From Chlamydiota bacterium (GTDB taxonomy: Bacteria; Chlamydiota; Chlamydiia; Chlamydiales; Parachlamydiaceae), in NCBI GenBank assembly GCA_013287465.1, contig JABDDS010000006.1, positions 1-50,635 on the forward strand: a DNA stretch of 50,635 bases, in the 5' to 3' direction. The notes below the pieces were generated by a model that had not been told where the DNA came from, did no database searches, and was given only the letters and a program-made list of their open reading frames with translations. This document shows, one piece after another, positions 29,474 through 37,640 of this stretch; the first letter of the stretch is position 1; each line of letters starts with the position of its first letter. The position numbers and the translations under genes were made by a program.

Positions 29474-29611
29474 TTAATTAAAAATATTAAAATTTTTAGT
29501 TAAAGGAGCCGGTAAATGATAGGTTTTTTCTTGAAACCTATTTATCAATTCTTGAGAGTAAGTACAATCTATTATTGGCGAAGCATTTTTTTGTAAACCA
29601 TCAATAGCCAT
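29474..29611 (-). CDS. Small hypothetical protein (45 aa), below ORF-track cutoff
   Basis: MAIDGLQKNASPIIDCTYSQELINRFQEKTYHLPAPLTKNFNIFN*; AGGAG upstream. Confidence 0.4.
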   Translation of the reverse strand: MAIDGLQKNASPIIDCTYSQELINRFQEKTYHLPAPLTKNFNIFN

Positions 29612-29693
29612 ATAAATTTCTCCTTAATTAAAGGATGCGATTATACAATATTTTTATAATTAAGTAAAGACATAAATAACAACAATAACTGAT

Positions 29694-30074
29694 TTAAACA
29701 TAAGCAGAGGCGTGCATTATTTTTGCAAGCGTTTTTATGGTTGGATTTCTTCTTTTAAAGACGTTGTAGACTGTAGAACGTGGTATCTTAGCCTCTTTTA
29801 AAAATTGAGTTCTATTAATGGCGTCTAAGTAGATTTCAAGAATTTCCAACGCTCCTTCGGTATCATTTTCGATGAGGCATTCCATAACAGCAGCCCCCAT
29901 TTTGTTGGTATCTAACAGATATTGCATTGGGTCATGCTCTGTTACTTTAGCATCCTTACGGAGAACGAGAGCGGTCTTTTGTTGTTTTTTTTTCGTACGA
30001 TTTTCCTTTAACTTCGACCTCGAAGCTCTTAAGGAAGATGCTTTTTGCTTTGGTAATGTCTTTAGTTTGTCCAT
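29694..30074 (-). CDS. HTH antitoxin (addiction-module antidote-like)
   Basis: ALEILEIYLDAINRTQFLKEAKIPRSTVYNVFKRRNPTIKTLAKIM. Confidence 0.75.
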   Translation of the reverse strand: MDKLKTLPKQKASSLRASRSKLKENRTKKKQQKTALVLRKDAKVTEHDPMQYLLDTNKMGAAVMECLIENDTEGALEILEIYLDAINRTQFLKEAKIPRSTVYNVFKRRNPTIKTLAKIMHASAYV

Positions 30075-30387
30075 TTTTGTTGCCTCCTAGTAATAACAGA
30101 ATGTTCTGTTCAGCAAAATACGAGTAGTATATGCGTCTTCCATCATTGAATTTAAGCTCCCACACGCGATCTTTTAGCTCGCCTTTGTCCTTCTTGGAAA
30201 CATTATTCTTTGTACCAAAATGACCATCTAACCGAATATTTTTAAGTCGTGATTCAATTTGGTAACGAGAACGGGGGCTCTCAGAGAGTAGCCATTCTTT
30301 GAATTCTTCTGTTTCTAAGATTCGATAACATTCTGTCATATCTTCATTGTCCCATATATGGGCATTTTTCTTAAACCTAAACTTCAA
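29956..30387 (-). CDS. RelE/HigB-like (addiction module killer) toxin
   Basis: FKEWLLSESPRSRYQIESRLKNIRLDGHFGTKNNVS...VWELKFNDGRRIYYSYF...LLLLGGNKNGQTKDI. Confidence 0.82.
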   Translation of the reverse strand: MKFRFKKNAHIWDNEDMTECYRILETEEFKEWLLSESPRSRYQIESRLKNIRLDGHFGTKNNVSKKDKGELKDRVWELKFNDGRRIYYSYFAEQNILLLLGGNKNGQTKDITKAKSIFLKSFEVEVKGKSYEKKTTKDRSRSP

Positions 30388-31004
30388 TGTTTGAAATTTT
30401 GCAGTTCAATAATAACAGCTCCAGCCTGCTTCATTTTTTGAAGAGCTGCCGCGCTGTCATCTGGGGCCAAATCGACTCCTCTGCAGGCATCGGCGACAAC
30501 GTAGGCTTTAAAACCAAGTGTAAGAGCGTCTAAAACTGAATACAACACACAATAGTCTGTGGCCAATCCAACTACGTAGAGGGTGTCGACCTGATGTTCT
30601 CTAAGATATTCTTCCAGTCCGGTTGCTTTATCCCGTCGATGGTCGAAAAAAGCACTATAGCTGTCGACGTTTCTATCTGTTCCTTTGTAGAATATCTTTT
30701 GGACTTTTTCTGTTTTCCATCCGGGGGCAAATTCTGCTCCTAACGTCTCTTGAACGCAGTGTTCTGGCCACATGATCTGCTCGATTCCATCATCGAGAGT
30801 TGCTATCTCTCCTGGTATCTTATTGTGATTCACTGCAAAACTGGTGTGATTCGAAGGATGCCAATCTTTGGTCGCTATAATGAAATCAAATGGACAAGAA
30901 AGCAGGTAGTTAAGAGCGGGTAAAATCTCGGGAGCTGTCGCTACAGGTAATGTCCCCCCCGGAAAAAAATCGTTTTGTACATCGATAATAAGTAAAGCTT
31001 TCAT
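30384..31004 (-). CDS. pncA: Nicotinamidase
   Basis: MKALLIIDVQNDFFPGGTLPV; GTDRNVDSYSAFFDH; VVGLATDYCVLYS. Confidence 0.94.
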   Translation of the reverse strand: MKALLIIDVQNDFFPGGTLPVATAPEILPALNYLLSCPFDFIIATKDWHPSNHTSFAVNHNKIPGEIATLDDGIEQIMWPEHCVQETLGAEFAPGWKTEKVQKIFYKGTDRNVDSYSAFFDHRRDKATGLEEYLREHQVDTLYVVGLATDYCVLYSVLDALTLGFKAYVVADACRGVDLAPDDSAAALQKMKQAGAVIIELQNFKH

Positions 31005-32486
31005 CTATAAAGTGGTACGGAGATGATTAATTAAATCTGTTTTCATTTGATAGAGTTGTTTTTCCATACTGACAACATAAGCGTGAGGGTGGATAAAACG
31101 TTTAACCCCTGGCTGAAACCTGTTCAGCTCATTTTTGGTCGTTTGTTGAACCTCTTTTAATGGAGGCACATTGTACACACATTTCCCTTTTGAGAAAATA
31201 GGAACAAGCAGATCGCGATATTTCCATTTCTGATTGACAACCTTTTTCTTCGTTGGGTCAAACGGGTCGATAATGCTGCAATGGTCTGGAATGCCTAATT
31301 GGGTATCGTAAATGACATCGGCAACATATTCTTCATCATCAATATAACGCCTGACTTGAAGAACACCTGGGGTTGAGACTTTAGCCATTTGCTCCGAAAG
31401 TTTTAACTTATACTTCCATTCCCCTCCTGGGTCCCGAACTGCTGATAGCTTATAGACACCATCTAAAGCCGAATGGGTGCCAGCTGTGACTAAATTTGTT
31501 CCCACAGCCCAAACATCAATGCAAGCTCCTTGTCGCTTAAGTTCCGTAATGATCGTTTCGTCCAGTTCATTGCTAGCCATGATTTTAGCTTCAGTGAAAC
31601 CTGCTGCATCGAGCATTTTTCTTGCACAGATACTCAGATAAGCTAAGTCACCAGAATCTAAGCGAATGCCAACGAGTTCTTTTTTTTCTTTTCTTAACCA
31701 ATGCCCTATTTCAATCGCTTTTTTTACCCCTTCAATGGTGTCATAGGTGTCTACAAGGAAAATAGAATTATTAGATTGGCACTCAGCATAAACTCGAAAG
31801 GCCTCTAATTCATCTTCAAAGGACATAATCCAACTATGAGAATGAGTTCCTTTTACCGGGATTCCAAAGAGCTTACCAGCTAAGACATTAGAAGTTCCTT
31901 CACATCCACCGATATAAGCAGAACGACTTGCTGTCAAGGCCCCATCAATCCCCTGAGCCCGTCTCAACCCGAATTCAAACACAGAATCTCCCTGAGCGGC
32001 CATACAAATACGGGCTGCTTTTGTCGCTATCAAAGTAGGAAAATTGATAAGATTTAAAAGAGGGCTTTCAAGTAGTTGACATTGAATCAATGGCCCTTGC
32101 ACACGAACCAATGGCTCATGAGGAAACGCGATATTACCTTCGGGGATAGCATCGACCGTGCATGTGAATTTCATCTGTTGAAGGTATTTAAAAAATTCCT
32201 CCTCAAATAAAGGGGCATTATCGGAACCGCGGAGGGTGGAAAGATAGTCTAAATCGCTGGATTCAAAACGAAAATTTTGAAGGTAATCAACGATATTTTC
32301 CAATCCTGCAGTGACAGCTATTGCGCCATTAAATGGACTTCTCCGAAAAAAAAGATGAAAAACAGCTTCCTTTTTATCCAGGCCAGCCTTCCAATAGGCG
32401 TAGGACATCGTAAGCTGATACAAATCTGTAAGCAAAGATAAGGACTGCTTATAAAAATGAAAATGAGCTGAGGGAGACGGTCGCAT
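31005..32486 (-). CDS. pncB: Nicotinate phosphoribosyltransferase
   Basis: LTDLYQLTMSYAYWKAG; EFGLRRAQG; GTHSHSWIMSF; GIRLDSGDLAYLS. Confidence 0.94.
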   Translation of the reverse strand: MRPSPSAHFHFYKQSLSLLTDLYQLTMSYAYWKAGLDKKEAVFHLFFRRSPFNGAIAVTAGLENIVDYLQNFRFESSDLDYLSTLRGSDNAPLFEEEFFKYLQQMKFTCTVDAIPEGNIAFPHEPLVRVQGPLIQCQLLESPLLNLINFPTLIATKAARICMAAQGDSVFEFGLRRAQGIDGALTASRSAYIGGCEGTSNVLAGKLFGIPVKGTHSHSWIMSFEDELEAFRVYAECQSNNSIFLVDTYDTIEGVKKAIEIGHWLRKEKKELVGIRLDSGDLAYLSICARKMLDAAGFTEAKIMASNELDETIITELKRQGACIDVWAVGTNLVTAGTHSALDGVYKLSAVRDPGGEWKYKLKLSEQMAKVSTPGVLQVRRYIDDEEYVADVIYDTQLGIPDHCSIIDPFDPTKKKVVNQKWKYRDLLVPIFSKGKCVYNVPPLKEVQQTTKNELNRFQPGVKRFIHPHAYVVSMEKQLYQMKTDLINHLRTTL

Positions 32487-32500
32487 AACCCTTTATAAAG

Positions 32501-32869
32501 TTAGGATTTTGGATGTGGGGCCTGACTGAGAAGCTGTTGTTTCCTTGCAAGCAATGAATCTAAACGATCTTTGAGGCTTTTTACCTGTTTTTCAGCGCTT
32601 TCATGCTCTTCTTCTTTTTCTATAAATTCATTTGGACGATAACGAAAATATGTCTGAGCGCTAGTTTCTGCATTCATAGCTTCTTTTCTATAATACTCCA
32701 GATGAGCTTCAATCATCTGAATTTCATCATTGATTAGTGCTAACTCCTTATCGCTATTAGCCTCTACATTAGCGGCATTCTGAGTGTTTTTTACTTCCCC
32801 AGCGCCCACCTGCAATGAAATTACAACTGCAATGATCAAGAAAATTGGTTTAAAGAAACAAGACATCAC
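32501..32869 (-). CDS. Hypothetical secreted coiled-coil protein
   Basis: Signal-peptide-like N-terminus, charged helical remainder. Confidence 0.6.
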   Translation of the reverse strand: MMSCFFKPIFLIIAVVISLQVGAGEVKNTQNAANVEANSDKELALINDEIQMIEAHLEYYRKEAMNAETSAQTYFRYRPNEFIEKEEEHESAEKQVKSLKDRLDSLLARKQQLLSQAPHPKS

Positions 32870-32983
32870 TCCCCCATGGCAATCAGCTATATAAGCGCAT
32901 TCTAATAGAACCCACTGTTTTCTGTCGATAAAATAGAAATATTATGATATGACTGAGATATGATAAACGTATAGGTTAGCATC

Positions 32984-33868
32984 ATGAATGATATAAATTT
33001 AAACGCAAAGACGCAAAGGCGCAAAGAAGAAAAGCCCTTCAGTTCTTTCATTACAGGGGAACCAAAGGATCCTCACCCTTTGCGCCTTTGCGTCTTTGCG
33101 TTTAAATTTATATCACATTTTAGATTTAAACCTACCCTACTACTCTCGGTCCTATTCCTTATTTTTTCTTTTGGTTTGTATTCCGAGGAGAGCGAACTTC
33201 TTCTTCGTAAAAACCTTGAAAAAGCCCAAACAGGCGATTATGTTGTCACCACGCAAAATAAAAACTACACGATTCTTCTGATCAAAGGAAGGACGGGTGA
33301 ATATCTTAACATCGAAGAGATCACCATTCCTCATGTGCGTTTTTCGAGCAAACCGATGTCGTGGAAAGAGTGGGTAGAAAAAGGGGCGCAAGGAAACACC
33401 TCGTGGGTGATATACCCTATCCATGTGCCTACAGGAACTATCGAAAAAGTATTTTCGCTGACAAAAAATGAGTGGGTAACGATGCCTCAATCGCAAAATT
33501 TCCTTTCCACTCTCCTTTCATTAAAATTTCAAGCTATCCCAAAGGAAGAACGGAGAAAGGTGGGGCCACCCCCTCTTCTCAACACTGAAGATCGTCGTTC
33601 TGTTTGGGAACCCCCTTTGATGGTCGATGGGAAAATTGTCCCTAATGTGACGTTTTCTGGATGGCGTACTCAGTGGCCAAAAGATGGAAGTGACCTAGGA
33701 GGAAAGACTATAGAAATCTACCTACCTAACGAGGGTAATAAATACCCCTCCTATTTTCCCTATTGGCTGCAGGTTTCTGGTCCTCTTGGAAAATCTAAGG
33801 TCCGCATCATCGACTCAGGAAGCAATCTCTCCTCACCAGGCTGGATTCCCAAGAATAATTCACCCTAA
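32984..33868 (+). CDS. Hypothetical secreted protein whose ORF N-terminus is encoded by a palindromic repeat
   Basis: First ~44 codons span a perfect 37-bp inverted repeat; signal peptide LLLSVLFLIFSFGLYSEE follows; true start uncertain. Confidence 0.65.
   Translation: MNDINLNAKTQRRKEEKPFSSFITGEPKDPHPLRLCVFAFKFISHFRFKPTLLLSVLFLIFSFGLYSEESELLLRKNLEKAQTGDYVVTTQNKNYTILLIKGRTGEYLNIEEITIPHVRFSSKPMSWKEWVEKGAQGNTSWVIYPIHVPTGTIEKVFSLTKNEWVTMPQSQNFLSTLLSLKFQAIPKEERRKVGPPPLLNTEDRRSVWEPPLMVDGKIVPNVTFSGWRTQWPKDGSDLGGKTIEIYLPNEGNKYPSYFPYWLQVSGPLGKSKVRIIDSGSNLSSPGWIPKNNSP
32990..33114. repeat. Palindromic element G, perfect 37-bp arms
   Basis: gatataaatttaaacgcaaagacgcaaaggcgcaaag 32990-33026 / reverse complement 33078-33114. 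Confidence 0.97.
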
Positions 33869-34630
33869 CTATGGTGTATCGTCAAAATCTTCGGCGTAAT
33901 CAAAATATTGTGAGTATCTAGCACTCGAATTCATCCCTTCGATTCCGATGTGCTGTACCACTGACGGTTTTGTACAAACGATTGGAATCCCATCGGCTTG
34001 TAATCTTGAATTGAGATTCCAGTCCCATAAACGACCGAAATCAAGCACCTCCTGGACATAATCAGCATACATTAATGAAGGGAAGAATAGATTGACTCCG
34101 CCAACATCTTTTTTAACATAAAAAGCCATGTATTCTTTAGTGACTGAATGGTTTTTCGTGTTAAACCCCGTAACGAGAATCCGAGGGTCTTCAAATTTAT
34201 CAAAGGCTTTATTATAAGTTTCTAACAATCTGCTCAACCAATTATCCTTTAGGAGCACATCTGAGTCAAGATTACATAAAAAGTCACAATCTCTTTGAAC
34301 TAGCAACTCCCAGCCCAATTTAAGCACATTTGCGATTCCCATATTCTGCGCGACGCGAATTCGAAATGTTAAGATTCCGTCTAAATGAAAGTTGTCGACC
34401 AGGCCTCGCGCCTCAGGGCCACTGCCATCATCGATAATTACCAATTCGACAATGATGTCTGGCCCAAAAGTTTTTTCTTTCAATGCTTCAAGTGTTTGCA
34501 CAAGGTATTCAGATCTGTTGTAAGAAGAAACAACGACGCCTATTTTAGGAATAGACTCGTCGGCTTCCATGGAAAAGATCAGCAATTGAGAAATCATAAT
34601 CGTTAGTAATAGGTTCGTTATCTTAAACAC
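33869..34630 (-). CDS. Family 2 (GT-A) glycosyltransferase with N-terminal signal-like segment
   Basis: IGVVVSSYNRSEYLVQTLEAL; VIIDDGSG; NLDSDVLLKDNWLSRLLE; N-term MFKITNLLLTIMISQLLIFSMEADE. Confidence 0.82.
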   Translation of the reverse strand: MFKITNLLLTIMISQLLIFSMEADESIPKIGVVVSSYNRSEYLVQTLEALKEKTFGPDIIVELVIIDDGSGPEARGLVDNFHLDGILTFRIRVAQNMGIANVLKLGWELLVQRDCDFLCNLDSDVLLKDNWLSRLLETYNKAFDKFEDPRILVTGFNTKNHSVTKEYMAFYVKKDVGGVNLFFPSLMYADYVQEVLDFGRLWDWNLNSRLQADGIPIVCTKPSVVQHIGIEGMNSSARYSQYFDYAEDFDDTP

Positions 34631-34730
34631 ATAAATCTCCTTCTAGCGTATTTCAGTATGAGTTATACCAAACATGGTTCAAAATTGAAAGTCATTTTTA
34701 GGCCTAGTTCAAATGAGAGTCACACTTTTT

Positions 34731-34822
34731 CTCTGTCCCCCCTCTGTGTTCCTCTGTGCCTCTGTGTTTCACCTTTTTTTGAAACACAGAGGCACAGAGG
34801 AACACAGAGAGGGGGGACAGAG
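34731..34822. repeat. Palindromic element H, CACAGAGG-type arms
   Basis: 34731-34770 vs 34781-34822, one 2-nt indel. Confidence 0.96.
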
Positions 34823-34970
34823 GAAACTGTTACCTGTTTTGGATCGTTTTTGAACCATACCCATTTTTAAGATGGGACGTATGGACAAAAAAACAATTTG
34901 ATGATAGAACATCAAGTGATTGATGTATACAAAATGAGCAAATACTAAAATTTTTTAACAGGAGAAATTT

Positions 34971-35843
34971 ATGCAAGCAACGTCAAGAGTGGATCAAATA
35001 GCTGGACCGAGACAACAAGAAATGTTGATATCCAAAGAAAGCAGCATCTTAGTTAAAACTAAAACCCAAACGTATTTTCCCCCTCCAATAGATCAACCGC
35101 TAGAGGTTGCTCATTGGCCAAGAGAGAAAATAACAGTTTACGCAGATCGTTGCAGCTCTATTCCAGGTTGCTGCTTGATTGTAGGTCCATTAAGAATGCT
35201 CGCAAGCGGTGTTGCCTGTTGTGGAGCCACCATTCTACGTTGTTGCGCTGATGGAGAAAAAATTGATTACGTAAAAAATAGAGCTAGCGACGAGTGTTGT
35301 CGAGGATCCTCGGAATTTTTTGGATATAATCTATGTTGCAATGTTCAAAAAGAGGGGCAAGAAGCAGGAGTCCTTTCCGATCTCATGGCCTTTGGCGATA
35401 CAATATTCCCAACCCCATGGGGGAGAGTTGTTTATGCTCAAGGATCGAACCATAAAGTTTATTCGTGACTGAAACAGCCTGCTAGCGAAACGCAAAGGAC
35501 TCTGTACTATGCTTTAATCAAGCCGATGACGCATGATGAATTGCGGAAGTTTAGAGAATCGAAATCGAATATATTCGGATTATGGTCTGATAATATACAG
35601 AGGTCCCCATCGCAAAAGCCTTTATATAAAACTACTACAGAGCAAGTGAGACTATCAGAAGAACAATTCATGCGCATGCAAGAAATCTTAACAAAGGAGC
35701 AGATTGCTCAGTTGAAGCCAACAGAGCTTCCAAATCAAGCTCAAAGTAGGAATCCAGAAGAGGAAAAAATGACAACATCCACAAATGGCGCTGACAATGC
35801 TTTAAACCAACCGTTATTAGGTTCGAGCAAAATATTTCAATAA
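34971..35843 (+). pseudogene. Cys-rich hypothetical protein interrupted by one in-frame TGA (35466-35468)
   Basis: ORFs 34971-35468 and 35526-35843 share a frame; the 57 nt between has no other stop. Confidence 0.55.
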
Positions 35844-35955
35844 AAAATATGAGAAGACACCGCACGAAAGGGTTGAATAGCAGAGCGAGACAGTTCCTTC
35901 GGCCCCCCTATCGGAAAATAACATTGATGTGGCTTAGAAAACGCAATATAGGTTC

Positions 35956-36054
35956 AAACGCAAAGACGCAAAGACGCAAAGGGAGCAACCTTCAGCTACC
36001 TGTTACCGAGTTAGCCGAAGGTTGCTCCCTTTGCGTCTTTGCGTCTTTGCGTTT
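35956..36054. repeat. Palindromic element I, perfect 38-bp arms
   Basis: aaacgcaaagacgcaaagacgcaaagggagcaaccttc 35956-35993 / reverse complement 36017-36054. Confidence 0.97.
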
Positions 36055-36162
36055 AAAACCTGTGCGAATCTGCGTCTACATCTCTCAGCTTCTTCCATTC
36101 GATCTTGCCTTATTAATTTAAACCTGCTAGACTCTGTCGAAAAACATACAAAAAAAATTTAT

Positions 36163-37629
36163 ATGACAAAATTACTTAAAGTAGCGATTGTCGGTAGGCC
36201 TAATGTGGGCAAATCGGCACTGTTCAATCGAATATGCAAAAAAAACATTGCCATCGTCGATGAAGCGGAAGGAATCACGCGGGATCGTATCTATGCAAAC
36301 GCCGATTTCTTTGGCACCCCTTTTCAATTGATTGATACAGGAGGAATCGACGCCCGTTCTAAGGAGCATTTCAATTCCCATATCAAACGGCAAGCCGAAA
36401 TTGCAATTGAAGAGGCTGACAGTCTCATTCTAGTCGTCGATGGCCGCTGTGGGTTAACGACCCTCGATAAAGAACTTGCTGATGTCCTTCACCGCACCCA
36501 CAAGCCGATATGCCTGGCTGTCAATAAAATTGACAATATCTCCCAAGAAAACTTGATCTACCAATTTCAAAGTTTAGGGATCCCTCAAATCACTGCAGTT
36601 TCAGCTATCCAAGGGTGGCACATCGCCGAACTTCTCGAAATGGCCTTTTCGAAACTGCCAAAGGGACCTACAGAAGAAGTCACTTCAGAGACAATTCAAT
36701 TGGCAATCGTTGGACGTCCTAACGTCGGCAAATCTTCGCTCGTTAACTATCTTCTAAATGAAGAGCGATGCATTGTGAGCCCGACTCCAGGTACGACACG
36801 CGACAGCATTGATGTCCCCTTTGAATATGACGGAGTTGCCTACACATTGATAGATACCGCTGGAATCCGACGCAAAGGAGCTGAACACGAAGTTGTCGAT
36901 AAATTTGCTGCTATCCGAACAGAGAGAGCTGTCGAGCGCGCTGATATCTGTTTATTAATGCTTGATGCGCAACAAGGAATCACTCGAGAAGAAAAAAAAA
37001 TCGCCAATATGATCGAAGAAGCTGGTAAAGGCTGTGTGTTGCTATTTAACAAATGGGATCTGGTGAAAGGGTTCCGCATGGAGCACTGCATCCAAGGCAT
37101 TGAGGACGAAGTCCCCTTCCTTAAACACTGTCCCAAACTCTTTATGTCGGCACTAACAGGACGCAATGTCGATAAAATCTTTGCTCTTGCTGCTGAAGTC
37201 TATGCTGATTCTAAAAAGAGAATCACCACCCACCAATTGAATACCTTTATTGCAAAATGCCTACAGAGAAACCATCCTCCGATGCTCAACGGAAAGAGAC
37301 TGCGCATTTACTACATGGCTCAAGTGGGAACGCAACCTCCAAAGTTTGTGTTATTTGTCAACTATCCTAATTTAATGGTTGAAAGCTATAAGAAATATCT
37401 CTACAATCAGTTCCGCGAAGCCTATCATTTTTCCGGATTGCCCATAGAGATTTATCTTAAGGGGAAAAAGCGAAAAACAGCAGAAGAACGCAAAGAAGAA
37501 ATCACTGGAAACCCTCGCAAAACACCACTTCCAAGTAATGATGATGGTTTGGAAGAGGATTACGATGATGACGAAGAATTTGACTATTCCGACGATGATT
37601 TAGATTTAGATGAATCTTACTTTACATAA
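36163..37629 (+). CDS. der: GTPase Der (EngA)
   Basis: Two G domains (VAIVGRPNVGKSALFNRI; LAIVGRPNVGKSSLVNYL); start at MTKLLKVAIVGRP; acidic C-terminus. Confidence 0.95.
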   Translation: MTKLLKVAIVGRPNVGKSALFNRICKKNIAIVDEAEGITRDRIYANADFFGTPFQLIDTGGIDARSKEHFNSHIKRQAEIAIEEADSLILVVDGRCGLTTLDKELADVLHRTHKPICLAVNKIDNISQENLIYQFQSLGIPQITAVSAIQGWHIAELLEMAFSKLPKGPTEEVTSETIQLAIVGRPNVGKSSLVNYLLNEERCIVSPTPGTTRDSIDVPFEYDGVAYTLIDTAGIRRKGAEHEVVDKFAAIRTERAVERADICLLMLDAQQGITREEKKIANMIEEAGKGCVLLFNKWDLVKGFRMEHCIQGIEDEVPFLKHCPKLFMSALTGRNVDKIFALAAEVYADSKKRITTHQLNTFIAKCLQRNHPPMLNGKRLRIYYMAQVGTQPPKFVLFVNYPNLMVESYKKYLYNQFREAYHFSGLPIEIYLKGKKRKTAEERKEEITGNPRKTPLPSNDDGLEEDYDDDEEFDYSDDDLDLDESYFT

Positions 37630-37640
37630 AGGATTGCTAC

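Noticed and set aside
34658-34870. ORF 34658-34870 (ETQRHRGTQRGGTEE)
   Set aside because: Translation of element H arms, a spurious repeat-derived peptide.
35849-36121. ORF 35849-36121 (NAKTQRRKGSN...)
   Set aside because: Spans element I; no independent coding evidence.
36022-36162. N-terminal extension of the Der ORF (MLPLRLCVFAFKTCANLRLHL...)
   Set aside because: The extension is encoded by the right arm of element I; the conserved Der start is at 36163.
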